Positions 45,226 to 53,168 of a stretch of DNA of 62,118 nt are shown in pieces; within the stretch, counting starts at the first letter, position 1, and the number at the start of each line of letters is the position of its first letter. The notes below the pieces were generated by a model. It was not told where the DNA came from. It saw only the letters and a program-made list of their open reading frames with translations, and did not search any database. This DNA is from Chloroflexota bacterium (GTDB lineage Bacteria; Chloroflexota; Anaerolineae; Anaerolineales; Anaerolineaceae): the NCBI GenBank assembly GCA_009773005.1, contig WOUT01000011.1, positions 1 to 62,118 on the forward strand. The letters run 5' to 3'. Position numbers and translations under genes: made by a program.

Positions 45226-45254
45226 ATACTGCTTCAGTATTAAAAGTATGTCAA
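45226..45254 (-). promoter_or_regulatory. dnaK promoter with overlapping dyad
   Basis: On the minus strand TTGACA (45249-45254) is followed, after 17 bases, by CAGTAT (45226-45231), a weak -10 box. A TATATT lies 3 bases further along. The inverted repeat ATACTG-CTT-CAGTAT (45226-45240) sits between and over the boxes, the place expected for a repressor site. It matches neither CIRCE nor HAIR. Confidence 0.45.
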
Positions 45255-45441
45255 CAATTTATTGGATTTTCGTTGGAGGCAGGAATATTTAACCGCGAAA
45301 ATCACAAAGTGCGAAAAATATTAATCGACATAAAAAAAACGAAATAACAAAAATACTTTGATCGTTCATTTCGAGTCGTTCGTGGTTTAAATTTGAATCT
45401 CACCCTTTTTCAGGTGCTATAATGTAATTAACGAGGTAAAA

Positions 45442-46767
45442 ATGAACAAAAAATGGACCCTATGCCCACTCCTTCTGGTGATATTAGTAATGATCTTAAT
45501 GCCATTCAATCAAAAGACGGTCATAGCCCAGTCTGTTAATCCGGTGGTGGTCACCATCACTCTCGAAGGCCCTTTGACGCCAGTTTGGAGCACCCATCTG
45601 CAGCGCGGCATCCACCAGGCAGTTGATTTGAAAGCAGGTTTATTAGTAATTGAATTAAATACTCCCGGGGGTTCAATCGATTTGATGAACTCCCTCGTTC
45701 AGCAGATCCTCGCCAGCCCGGTGCCGGTAGTCGTATTTGTCTCTCCGCGCGGTGCGATGGCGGCTTCGGCCGGAACCATGGTTGTACTGGCCGGACAGCT
45801 CGCCGCGATGACCCCAGGATCTGCGATCGGCGCTGCCAGCCCGGTAGGGTCGCAGGGGGAAAATATTGAAACAACTCTGGAAACGAAGACAAAAGAAATT
45901 CTCAAAGCGAGTGTGCGTTCGATGGCTCAGAGACGCGGACTTGCGGCCGTGCAATTGGCGGAAGAAACGATCGATTCCGCGAAGGCCGCCAGCGCGCAAG
46001 AAGCATTGGACGCCGGGTTGGTAGATATCATTGCCAGAGACTTGCCGGACTTACTAGACCAAATTGATGGACTGACGATTGCAGTTAATGGTTCTGAAGT
46101 GACATTAAACATCGCGAACACCCGCATCGTGCCGGTGCAAGCCACACTGGTGGAAAACATCCTGGGGCTGTTGACCAACCCAAACATTGTCTTTCTGCTC
46201 CTCTCCATCGGGGTTCAGGCGCTCTTAATCGAACTCTCCAGTCCTGGTGGCTGGGTTGCCGGTTTCTTTGGGGTGGTGCTTCTTTCTCTTGCAACCTACG
46301 GTTTGGGGATCCTGCCAGTCAATTGGTTTGGCATTATTTTCCTGGTCATTGCCTTTGTTTTGTTTATTTTGGATATTAAAGCGCCAACGCATGGAGCGTT
46401 GACGATTGCTGGTACTGGTTCATTCATCGCAGGCGCGCTGATTTTATTCAACTCCGCGCAGGTGCCTGCTTTTAGCAATGTGTCGGTTCCGCTGGTGATT
46501 GGGGTGGGTGTGTTCCTTGGATTAACTTTTTTTGCAGTAGTGATGATCGCGGTGAGAGCGATGAAAACGCCGGTCGTGACCGGGCAAGAGTCAATGGCAG
46601 GCAAGACTGGACACACGGTTACAGCTCTAAATCCAACCGGAATTGTGCAGGTGGCAGGGGAACACTGGAGTGCGAAGCTGGCAGAAGGAGAAAAGCCGAT
46701 CAAGGCAGGGGAGCGGGTTGTGATAATTGAGACAACCGGTTTAAAGGTGATCGTGCGAAAAACATAG
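45442..46767 (+). CDS. NfeD-family membrane serine protease (ClpP class)
   Basis: A 441-residue protein with a signal peptide (about 1-29), a ClpP-class protease domain (about 35-225), four to five membrane helices and a C-terminal NfeD OB-fold (about 375-441). The catalytic serine is S109 in AMAASAGTMV, and the general-base lysine is K149 or K151 about 40 residues on, the spacing of the archaeal 1510-N protease. Such proteases cut stomatin-type partners, but no stomatin gene is adjacent. A TATAAT with extended TG lies at 45418-45423, and GAGGT precedes the ATG. Confidence 0.88.
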   Translation: MNKKWTLCPLLLVILVMILMPFNQKTVIAQSVNPVVVTITLEGPLTPVWSTHLQRGIHQAVDLKAGLLVIELNTPGGSIDLMNSLVQQILASPVPVVVFVSPRGAMAASAGTMVVLAGQLAAMTPGSAIGAASPVGSQGENIETTLETKTKEILKASVRSMAQRRGLAAVQLAEETIDSAKAASAQEALDAGLVDIIARDLPDLLDQIDGLTIAVNGSEVTLNIANTRIVPVQATLVENILGLLTNPNIVFLLLSIGVQALLIELSSPGGWVAGFFGVVLLSLATYGLGILPVNWFGIIFLVIAFVLFILDIKAPTHGALTIAGTGSFIAGALILFNSAQVPAFSNVSVPLVIGVGVFLGLTFFAVVMIAVRAMKTPVVTGQESMAGKTGHTVTALNPTGIVQVAGEHWSAKLAEGEKPIKAGERVVIIETTGLKVIVRKT

Positions 46768-46772
46768 AGTGA

Positions 46773-46804
46773 AAACGGGCTGCCGAATGAAAAACAGCCC
46801 GTTT
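46773..46804. terminator. bidirectional terminator between convergent genes
   Basis: AAACGGGCTG (46773-46782) and CAGCCCGTTT (46795-46804) form a perfect 10-bp stem with a 12-base loop, between the NfeD gene and the minus-strand gene ending at 46839. Confidence 0.8.
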
Positions 46805-46838
46805 AATTAGATAATCAAAATGAATGGGAATTGATCGC

Positions 46839-47351
46839 TTAAAGTTTGCCAAAAGCAACTCCTTTATACACCCATCCGCAGGCAAGCACGGCTTCCTGGA
46901 TGGGTTTCTTGATCTCGTTGCTATTGAATTTGTATTTGTAGACTTGTCCCGGAGCAAGGGTCTCGGTGAAAGCGTACCCTGTGCCAAATTCGACGGACGT
47001 GGACTGCCCTTTGAAAGAACTAACCTCGACCGCCAGCCTTGGGATGCCTGCCGACCAGGACACGGAGTACTCTCGATCCATAGCCCTCACCTCATGAGTG
47101 GCCTCATCCAACTTCAAATAGATGCGGAAGACTTTCTTAAGACTTGCCTTGGCAAATATCTCGTACCATTGCGCATCAACGATCTTCCACTCTGCGATCA
47201 GATCCACTTTTTCAGCTGCGCCGTCAATGATCTGATAGGGAGCGCTCAGGCGGTTTAAAGCGAAGATGCGTTCCCGTACACCCAGTGCGGGTAATGCGGG
47301 TGTGCCTGCGGGTGGTCGTTTTGTTCCTGTTAAAAAATCAAAACCAGCCAT
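46839..47351 (-). CDS. conserved hypothetical soluble protein
   Basis: A 170-residue protein, with GGAGGT before its ATG. The first 20 residues are Pro/Gly-rich and probably flexible. The rest predicts a beta-rich domain (VDLIAEWKIVDAQWYEIFAKA, RIYLKLDEATHEVRAMDREYSVSW). No signal peptide or membrane helix is present and no family is recognised. It is convergent with NfeD and separated from the MFS gene by about 170 bases. Confidence 0.6.
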   Translation of the reverse strand: MAGFDFLTGTKRPPAGTPALPALGVRERIFALNRLSAPYQIIDGAAEKVDLIAEWKIVDAQWYEIFAKASLKKVFRIYLKLDEATHEVRAMDREYSVSWSAGIPRLAVEVSSFKGQSTSVEFGTGYAFTETLAPGQVYKYKFNSNEIKKPIQEAVLACGWVYKGVAFGKL

Positions 47352-47524
47352 TGTTTACCTCCATGAATAAAGGATCCTACATACCAACATCATAGCATAA
47401 TTGAACATAGGCTGTTACCCATTGATAAGCACCGCCCTCCACAAAACGGTGGAGTTGGTTTTTCCGGCTTCTGCATCGCCAACCGAGCAGACAACCAAAG
47501 GGATAATGACAAAACCCCTTGTTT

Positions 47525-48724
47525 TTATGGATTTTTTTTCATTTCGCTTTTTTTGGAAAGAAAACGAACAATCACGAAAACTGCCAGCAACACCGCCAAA
47601 GTACTCGTAATGAACCAAACATAAGCAGAAGGACTGCTTTTTTCAAGCAGAACCCCTGCGATCCACGGCAGGGCTAATCCGCCTACGCTGCCCATTGCAA
47701 CAACCGCACCAACGGCCTTACCCTGGTCGGAAGGGAAAGAGGCCGTTGCAATTGCAACAGTTGTAGGATAGATTGTGCCAAAACTAAAACCAATCATAAT
47801 CAATGCAATGATTGCCGGAGAAGTTGTGCCAGTAAAAAGAGCGAACGCAATTCCTCCGAGCAATGAACCTAAAATCGCGATACCCAGCAGTTGGATTACG
47901 GTGAGTTTGCGGCTGGCGATTGCTCCGACCAGCCTGCCAAGCGTGAGAAAACCCCAGTAAGCCGAGGTGACCAACGCGCCATTTTGAACAGGCATTTGAG
48001 TGGAAGTTTTCATATACGTGGTTGCCCAACTCCCCAAGCCGTATTCTATACCAACATACAACAACAGCATAAATCCGATCGTCCATAAAAGTGGCGAGCC
48101 GTAAACGCTGCTTCTTTTTTTCTCAACTGAAACAGATAATTGTGAGGACGCCGCAGTATTTTCAGGTTGGCTTACGCGAATCATTAATGACAACCCTGCC
48201 AATAGGACAAATAAACCCGCAGCTGCTAAATGGACGATCAAACCCGAACCACTCATGCTGATAGCAAGGCTTACCAGCGCAGGTCCAAAGAACGCACCCA
48301 AGCCAAAGAAGAAATGCAATAGATTTAATACCGGGGTGTTGTTCTTCGGGAACGCATTTGCCACGACCAGATTTGCGCCCAAATCTACTCCGCCTTGTCC
48401 CAACCCTGCGAGTAAAACCAGGATAAACATCCATGACAGCGAATGCGCATTGGTAAAACCAATAATACCCATAGCGAGGATGCATAAAGAAACGATTAAT
48501 ACTGATTTTTGTCCAAAGTGATCTGTTAGTGGACCAGCTATGATCTGGGCGATGAGTGAACCGAGAAACAGGAAAGTGAGCACGCCGCCAATCGCTGCCA
48601 AAGAGGATGTGGTTTGTGTTGATAATTCCCCGAGAACTGGACCGATGGCAGCGTTGAACATGCCAAAAATCAGGAATATCATGCAAGTGAGGACAAGAAT
48701 GATTTTAGGAGAAGTGGGTTTCAC
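47525..48724 (-). CDS. MFS permease, GTG start
   Basis: A 399-residue transporter with twelve transmembrane helices. The frame is open far upstream, but GTG at 48724 with AAGGA 7 bases before it begins directly at MKPTSPKIILVLTCMIF, the first helix, so it is the likely start. The MFS loop GPLTDHFGQKSVLI between helices 2 and 3 is present, and the fold resembles FucP/YfkF-like sugar or drug permeases. The substrate is not predictable. It lies 32 bases downstream of the TauE-like gene, which suggests one transcript. Confidence 0.85.
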   Translation of the reverse strand: MKPTSPKIILVLTCMIFLIFGMFNAAIGPVLGELSTQTTSSLAAIGGVLTFLFLGSLIAQIIAGPLTDHFGQKSVLIVSLCILAMGIIGFTNAHSLSWMFILVLLAGLGQGGVDLGANLVVANAFPKNNTPVLNLLHFFFGLGAFFGPALVSLAISMSGSGLIVHLAAAGLFVLLAGLSLMIRVSQPENTAASSQLSVSVEKKRSSVYGSPLLWTIGFMLLLYVGIEYGLGSWATTYMKTSTQMPVQNGALVTSAYWGFLTLGRLVGAIASRKLTVIQLLGIAILGSLLGGIAFALFTGTTSPAIIALIMIGFSFGTIYPTTVAIATASFPSDQGKAVGAVVAMGSVGGLALPWIAGVLLEKSSPSAYVWFITSTLAVLLAVFVIVRFLSKKSEMKKNP

Positions 48725-48756
48725 GAAAATTTCCTTTGCAAAGATTAAGGTTTGGA

Positions 48757-49512
48757 TTACTTGAAGAAATAAATTGCAGCGACAATGATCCCGATTCCGA
48801 CCACCACCCAACGCAATCCGGCAGGGTTGATCTTGCCAGCCAGGCGCCCGCCGACAGATCCGCCTGCCAGAGCGCATACTGCCATCACTCCGGCAACACT
48901 CCACAACACCTGCCCTGAAAAAAGAAATATGACGGCTGCGGCAACATTGGTTGCAAAGGCGACGGCTTGCTTAAGCGCGTTCAAGCGGGTGAGTGAATCG
49001 TGATAAAAAAGTCCAAGCGCTGCGAGGATGATGACGCTCAAGCCGGCGCCAAAATACCCCCCGTAGATCGCAGCCAGCCCGACTGGCAATACTGCGCCGA
49101 TATCCATTGGTTTTTTGTTTTCAGGATTCTTGTTTTTAAGCCATTTATTCAGCGGTTCGCCGATTGCGAGCAGCAGGGAAGCCAGAAGGATCAACCATGG
49201 AATGAAACCTTTGAACAACCGTTCACCGGAAGAAAGCAAGAGCAGCGCGCCGGTCAATCCACCGATCACACCTGCTGGCAGTAACAGCCACATGCGTTTC
49301 TTCTGGTCAAGCAGATCCGTGCGTTGGGCAAGGGTTGCGCCGAAGTAACCCGGGCAAAGCGCCACCGTGTTGGTAACATTCGCAACCACCGCGGGAATCC
49401 CCAGCGCGGTTAGCAGAGGGAAGGTGATTAACATGCCACCGCCAGCCAGCGCGTTCACTGCGCCAGCTGCGAAGGCGCCCAGACCAATCAGAAGTAACTG
49501 GATAATACTCAT
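48757..49512 (-). CDS. TauE/SafE-family anion exporter
   Basis: A 251-residue membrane protein with eight hydrophobic helices in two TauE repeats. AAGAVNALAGGGMLITFPLL (16-35) and the related YGGYFGAGLSVIILAAL in the second half are the family signatures. Members export sulfite or sulfoacetate, or import small organosulfur anions. It probably shares a transcript with the MFS permease, but the cargo is unknown. Confidence 0.87.
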   Translation of the reverse strand: MSIIQLLLIGLGAFAAGAVNALAGGGMLITFPLLTALGIPAVVANVTNTVALCPGYFGATLAQRTDLLDQKKRMWLLLPAGVIGGLTGALLLLSSGERLFKGFIPWLILLASLLLAIGEPLNKWLKNKNPENKKPMDIGAVLPVGLAAIYGGYFGAGLSVIILAALGLFYHDSLTRLNALKQAVAFATNVAAAVIFLFSGQVLWSVAGVMAVCALAGGSVGGRLAGKINPAGLRWVVVGIGIIVAAIYFFK

Positions 49513-49577
49513 ATCGTCTTATTGTAAAACATAAATCATATTGCGGTTTTCATAACTTGGGTCCAAGAGAAAGTTAA

Positions 49578-49620
49578 AACAAAAAAAACAAAATAAGCCG
49601 TGAATTCAAGTTATCACGGC
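49578..49620 (-). terminator. terminator of the aldo/keto reductase gene
   Basis: GCCGTGA (49597-49603) and TCACGGC (49614-49620) form a 7-bp stem with a 10-base loop. On the minus strand a long T-rich run follows. The gene stop is 25 bases upstream. Confidence 0.75.
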
Positions 49621-49644
49621 GCATTCGAGAGATTGCCGATTAAT

Positions 49645-50628
49645 TTACCCGTTCAAATTCCGTTTCCAGTTTCCTAAAATTTCTTCTATGCGCGTGATTA
49701 CTTCAGGGGTCAGTTTCGCAACTGCGTCAATGGCTTTCACATTTTCTCGAACCTGTTCAACCCGGCTGGCGCCGGTGATGGCAGTGCTCACGTTCGGATT
49801 CTTGAGACACCAGGCAATTGCCATATGCGGCAAAGAAATTCCAACTTCTTTGGCGAGTACTCCCAAAAGTTTCACGCGGTCAAGCGCTTCCTGATCTGTA
49901 AATTTATCTCGCAGCCATTCATAATCTTTCAGAGCGCCGCGTGAATCAGCAGGAATTCCGTTGTTGTATTTTCCTGTCAGTAATCCTGCTCCAAGCGGAC
50001 TAAAAATGGTCGTGCCGTATCCATAATCATCGAATAGGCGCTCGTATTCTTTTTCCATGCGGTCGCGCCAAAACATATTGTACTGGGGTTGTTCTACGAC
50101 AGGCTTGTGCAGATTGTGTTTATCAGCAAACTCGATGGCTGAGACAATTTCCGCAGCAGACCATTCAGAAGTCCCCCAATAAAGGGCTTTACCCCATTCG
50201 ATGATATTATGCATGGCCCAGACAGTTTCTTCGATGGGGGTGGTTTTATCTGCCCGGTGACAGTAGATGAGGTCAACATAATCCAGGTCGAATCTTTTTA
50301 GCGAGCCATTGATGCCTTCGATCAACCGCTTGCGATTAAGCGTATTCTGTTCATTGATGCCTTCATCGATGCCGAAGTAGATCTTGGTAGAGACGAGGTA
50401 GCTTCCACGCCGCCAATTGAGCTTCTTCAATGCTGCTCCCATCACTTCCTCAGATTTACCACCGGCATAAACCTCGGCGTTGTCGAAGAAATTGACGCCC
50501 GCATCGTACGCCGCAGCCATGCCTTCCACGGCTGCGTCAACCCCGACCTGGGTGTGAAACGTAACCCATGAACCTAATGAGATTGCGCTTACTTGCAAAC
50601 CAGTTTTTCCTAAATAACGATATTCCAT
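49645..50628 (-). CDS. aldo/keto reductase
   Basis: A 327-residue NADPH-dependent TIM-barrel oxidoreductase of the YghZ/Kv-beta-like branch. The catalytic tetrad is present: Asp and Tyr in [11 protein letters not shown], Lys in LVSTKIYFG and His in [10 protein letters not shown]. The C-terminal NADPH-binding stretch is [15 protein letters not shown]. It probably reduces a reactive aldehyde or ketone. It is monocistronic with its own terminator. Confidence 0.9.
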   Translation of the reverse strand: MEYRYLGKTGLQVSAISLGSWVTFHTQVGVDAAVEGMAAAYDAGVNFFDNAEVYAGGKSEEVMGAALKKLNWRRGSYLVSTKIYFGIDEGINEQNTLNRKRLIEGINGSLKRFDLDYVDLIYCHRADKTTPIEETVWAMHNIIEWGKALYWGTSEWSAAEIVSAIEFADKHNLHKPVVEQPQYNMFWRDRMEKEYERLFDDYGYGTTIFSPLGAGLLTGKYNNGIPADSRGALKDYEWLRDKFTDQEALDRVKLLGVLAKEVGISLPHMAIAWCLKNPNVSTAITGASRVEQVRENVKAIDAVAKLTPEVITRIEEILGNWKRNLNG

Positions 50629-50832
50629 GTCGCTGACTCCTTATGAATTCGAATAACTATCATTCATTCTAACAGAGGATAGTGTTGAAGTATGTCGTCT
50701 GGTTCTATGGTGTTTTATCTTCTGTTTAAAACTAGAACCCGGGAATCTACTTTTAGCAAGTAAACGACGGTCCTTTTTCCTGAATCGCAGAAAATTTACT
50801 AACCACAAAAATGGTTGACTATCTTCCAGCTC

Positions 50833-51456
50833 TTACGCGAACTGTTTTAGAATTTTTCGAATCCGCACAGCCTGCGAAGGTATCATGTCTGGCAAACGCT
50901 GCCGCAGGACACTCAAAAATTCTTCTTTGTTGGTTTCGTTCACGCACACCAAAATGCTTTCGGCATGCTGTGGCACTTCCTTGGTCCGACATTTTCTTAG
51001 ATGCTCACGTAAATATGGGAATAGCTCTTTTTGGAATTCAACGTTAAAAGCAGCGACGGCAGCCAGAACTTTTATGCCGTTATCGATTGTGATCACGGAT
51101 CCCTGGTCCATCGCCTTGATGATCTTGGTTCGCTTTTCAAATAATTTCGGCGCGTTTTGACTGGCGATGGTTGTGAGGGCAATCATGGCTCCCCATACCA
51201 GACGGTTTTGTTTACTGATCAGAAGTTTAAGAAAATCTTCAACATACGGAGCGATCAATTCGGGATCAATATAGCCGATTTCGTAAACCACCTTCAAGCA
51301 ATCGCTGCGAATATCCGTATTTTTATCCCATAGATGTTCAGCGATCTCCATAATACCCTCAGTGTTTTTTGTTGAAGCCAATTCGTGCGCCAACTCCTGA
51401 TTAGGAACTTCATCACGTCTTTCCTGATAAAAAGCAATTCTGGATAGAACTGACAT
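50833..51456 (-). CDS. HEAT-repeat protein
   Basis: A 207-residue all-helical protein with about five HEAT-like repeats, for example MEIAEHLWDKNTDIRSDCLK, VVYEIGYIDPELIAPYVEDF and LTTIASQNAPKLFEKR. Two ATGs begin the frame, and the second (51456) is 5 bases from GGAGG and is preferred. HEAT repeats act as protein-binding scaffolds. No enzymatic motif is present. It lies directly downstream of the decayed racemase. Confidence 0.72.
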   Translation of the reverse strand: MSVLSRIAFYQERRDEVPNQELAHELASTKNTEGIMEIAEHLWDKNTDIRSDCLKVVYEIGYIDPELIAPYVEDFLKLLISKQNRLVWGAMIALTTIASQNAPKLFEKRTKIIKAMDQGSVITIDNGIKVLAAVAAFNVEFQKELFPYLREHLRKCRTKEVPQHAESILVCVNETNKEEFLSVLRQRLPDMIPSQAVRIRKILKQFA

Positions 51457-51481
51457 CATAACCTCCTGATATTAAAAAGGA

Positions 51482-51720
51482 TCATTCCTGAAGCGCATAT
51501 TCCACCGCGGCCACCGTGTGGATGCGGGCGGTATCAAACAAGGGGAGGCTGTAGTCGCTTTTATACAAACAGTCCGATCTCGGTTTAGCCGAAGATAATC
51601 CTCTCTACTCCTTGCTGTATGTACCCCTCCAAGTTTTTCCTGAATGGTTTCATTGATTAGCTGGTAATAATCGGCTGAGGATTTCCAACTCAAGCCACTG
51701 ATCATTCCAATCGTTCTCAT
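51482..51720 (-). pseudogene. aspartate/glutamate racemase gene with its middle deleted
   Basis: The first about 36 codons from 51720 read MRTIGMISGLSWKSSADYY, the typical racemase N-terminus. After a change of frame the last codons read DYSLPLFDTARIHTVAAVEY, the typical C-terminus, ending at a TGA at 51482. About 150 of the usual 230 residues are missing, including the catalytic cysteines. The two ends retain family sequence, so this looks like one internal deletion rather than general decay. Confidence 0.8.
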
Positions 51721-52129
51721 GGTCTCTCCAGAGACAGTTTTATTGATGTTAATATTATATCCTCAGGCGAGACCATCAACTGCCGATACGACTTGCGGCA
51801 TATCCGTGAAGGTGTGTGATGGAGCGTGTAGTAAAAAAACCTCCAGGTTGGCAATACCCCATGAGACTGCCCCAAACGGAAAATTAACTTTTAGGGCAGT
51901 TTCAATATCTCCGACCTCGACTCCAATGGCCACCTTTACGGTTTTTAAATCCGTTATTTAGCAAAAGCCTTTTTAAGGCTGCCGATTTTCCGTCAATGGA
52001 GACACAGGTTTCGAATAAACATACACCGTTTCCCGATAGAAAGTTCATTATTTCTACACAACTTCCTGTTATCCTTTTTATAAACTCAATGCCCTGGTTC
52101 TGAAATTTATCTTAGAGGTAGAAGTAAAT
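51721..52129. other. 409-base gap with a possible coding remnant
   Basis: No intact gene. On the minus strand at roughly 51768-51935 an open stretch reads VAIGVEVGDIETALKVNFP and on to a TGA, with a protein-like composition but no proper start and stops just upstream. It may be a relic of a gene neighbouring the deleted racemase. The right part (52000-52129) is AT-rich promoter-like DNA for the DUF4405 gene. Confidence 0.3.
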
Positions 52130-53023
52130 ATGGCTGTAAATTCACAAAAATCTAACTGGTTTATAGACGTGCTCATGTTTGCAGGGTTTCTGGCCGCTTT
52201 TTTCTTAAGCCTGACAGGGCTGGTTATTCATCAGTGGCTTGGCGTTGCGCTGTTACTGTTAATCGTTATCCATTTCATCAATCACTGGAACTGGGTGAAA
52301 TGTGTGGCTGAACGATTCTTCGGAAAAACCTCGAACCGCGCCCGGTTGTATGCTTTAATCGACGGAATTTTATTTTTTGGGGTGGTAATGATCATGGAAA
52401 CCGGACTGGTCATCTCCACTTGGTTCAACTTGGAGTTATCTAACTATTCTGCCTGGCGTGATTTGCATGTTTATGCATCCCTTGCAACTCTGTTAGTGAC
52501 TGTTTTGAAGATCGGTTTACATTGGCGTTGGGTAGCCGGAACTGCAGGAAAGATCTTTAATGCCCGCAAACCACAAGCTAAGCCGAGAGTCACAGTTCCG
52601 CAGGTTTTAAAACCTGTTCCACAAAGCGCATCAATAGACCGCAGGCAATTTCTGGTCACGATGGGTATTGTAGGGTTGGGTTCCCTGCTGGCGATCAATA
52701 ATGTTTTATCCAAAGAAACGATCGTTCAATCCGCATCGCTGCCGGAAGAAGAGAAACCTGCTGACAATAACGCAAAAAACCAGGAGCTTACTGTTGTTGA
52801 GACACAAGTTGCCGAAGTTCAGATTCAAGACAATGCAACTCAGCCTGCCGCTACTGACACCACTTACCCGCAATCCACACCTGCACCGGTGAACGTGGTT
52901 GCCGCTCCGGCAACCACACCTTGCACGGTGCGTTGCTCGAAACACTGCTCTTTTCCAGGGCGCTGCAATAGATACGTAGACAGCAATAACAACCGCCTAT
53001 GCGATCTCGGTGAGTGCATGTAA
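52130..53023 (+). CDS. DUF4405 membrane protein with internal twin-arginine segment and six-cysteine tail
   Basis: A 297-residue protein. Residues 11-135 form four membrane helices of the DUF4405 type with histidines at 34, 48, 52, 113 and 131 that could bind b-type heme. Residues 169-192 read as a Tat-like signal in mid-chain: D-R171-R172-Q-F-L, then a hydrophobic helix. A Thr/Pro/Gln-rich linker follows. The last 33 residues carry six cysteines (265, 269, 273, 279, 291, 296) and a DSNNNRLCD element like a calcium loop. The layout suggests an electron-transfer protein whose folded, cofactor-bearing tail is exported by Tat. The cofactor is inference. Confidence 0.7.
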   Translation: MAVNSQKSNWFIDVLMFAGFLAAFFLSLTGLVIHQWLGVALLLLIVIHFINHWNWVKCVAERFFGKTSNRARLYALIDGILFFGVVMIMETGLVISTWFNLELSNYSAWRDLHVYASLATLLVTVLKIGLHWRWVAGTAGKIFNARKPQAKPRVTVPQVLKPVPQSASIDRRQFLVTMGIVGLGSLLAINNVLSKETIVQSASLPEEEKPADNNAKNQELTVVETQVAEVQIQDNATQPAATDTTYPQSTPAPVNVVAAPATTPCTVRCSKHCSFPGRCNRYVDSNNNRLCDLGECM

Positions 53024-53049
53024 TTTATAATTTAACACCTCCTCCTGTG

Positions 53050-53089
53050 CAAATGAATCTTCGGGTTGAAAGGCCGGAAGATTCATTTG
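53050..53089 (+). terminator. terminator after the DUF4405 gene
   Basis: A perfect 13-bp stem, CAAATGAATCTTC (53050-53062) with GAAGATTCATTTG (53077-53089), and a 14-base loop. A T-rich stretch follows. Confidence 0.75.
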
Positions 53090-53168
53090 TTAACCTGCTT
53101 TTTGGGCATATGGGGAATATAATAAAGATTCATTATTCGAACAATCTCTTCTGAATTGAGGATATCCG

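Noticed and set aside
45178-45441. CIRCE or HAIR element upstream of dnaK
   Set aside because: Neither TTAGCACTC-N9-GAGTGCTAA nor CTTGAGT-N7-ACTCAAG is present. Only a different dyad is seen.
47525-48904. 459-residue MFS protein
   Set aside because: The first 60 codons are Arg/Cys-rich and overlap the TauE-like gene. GTG at 48724 with AAGGA is the start.
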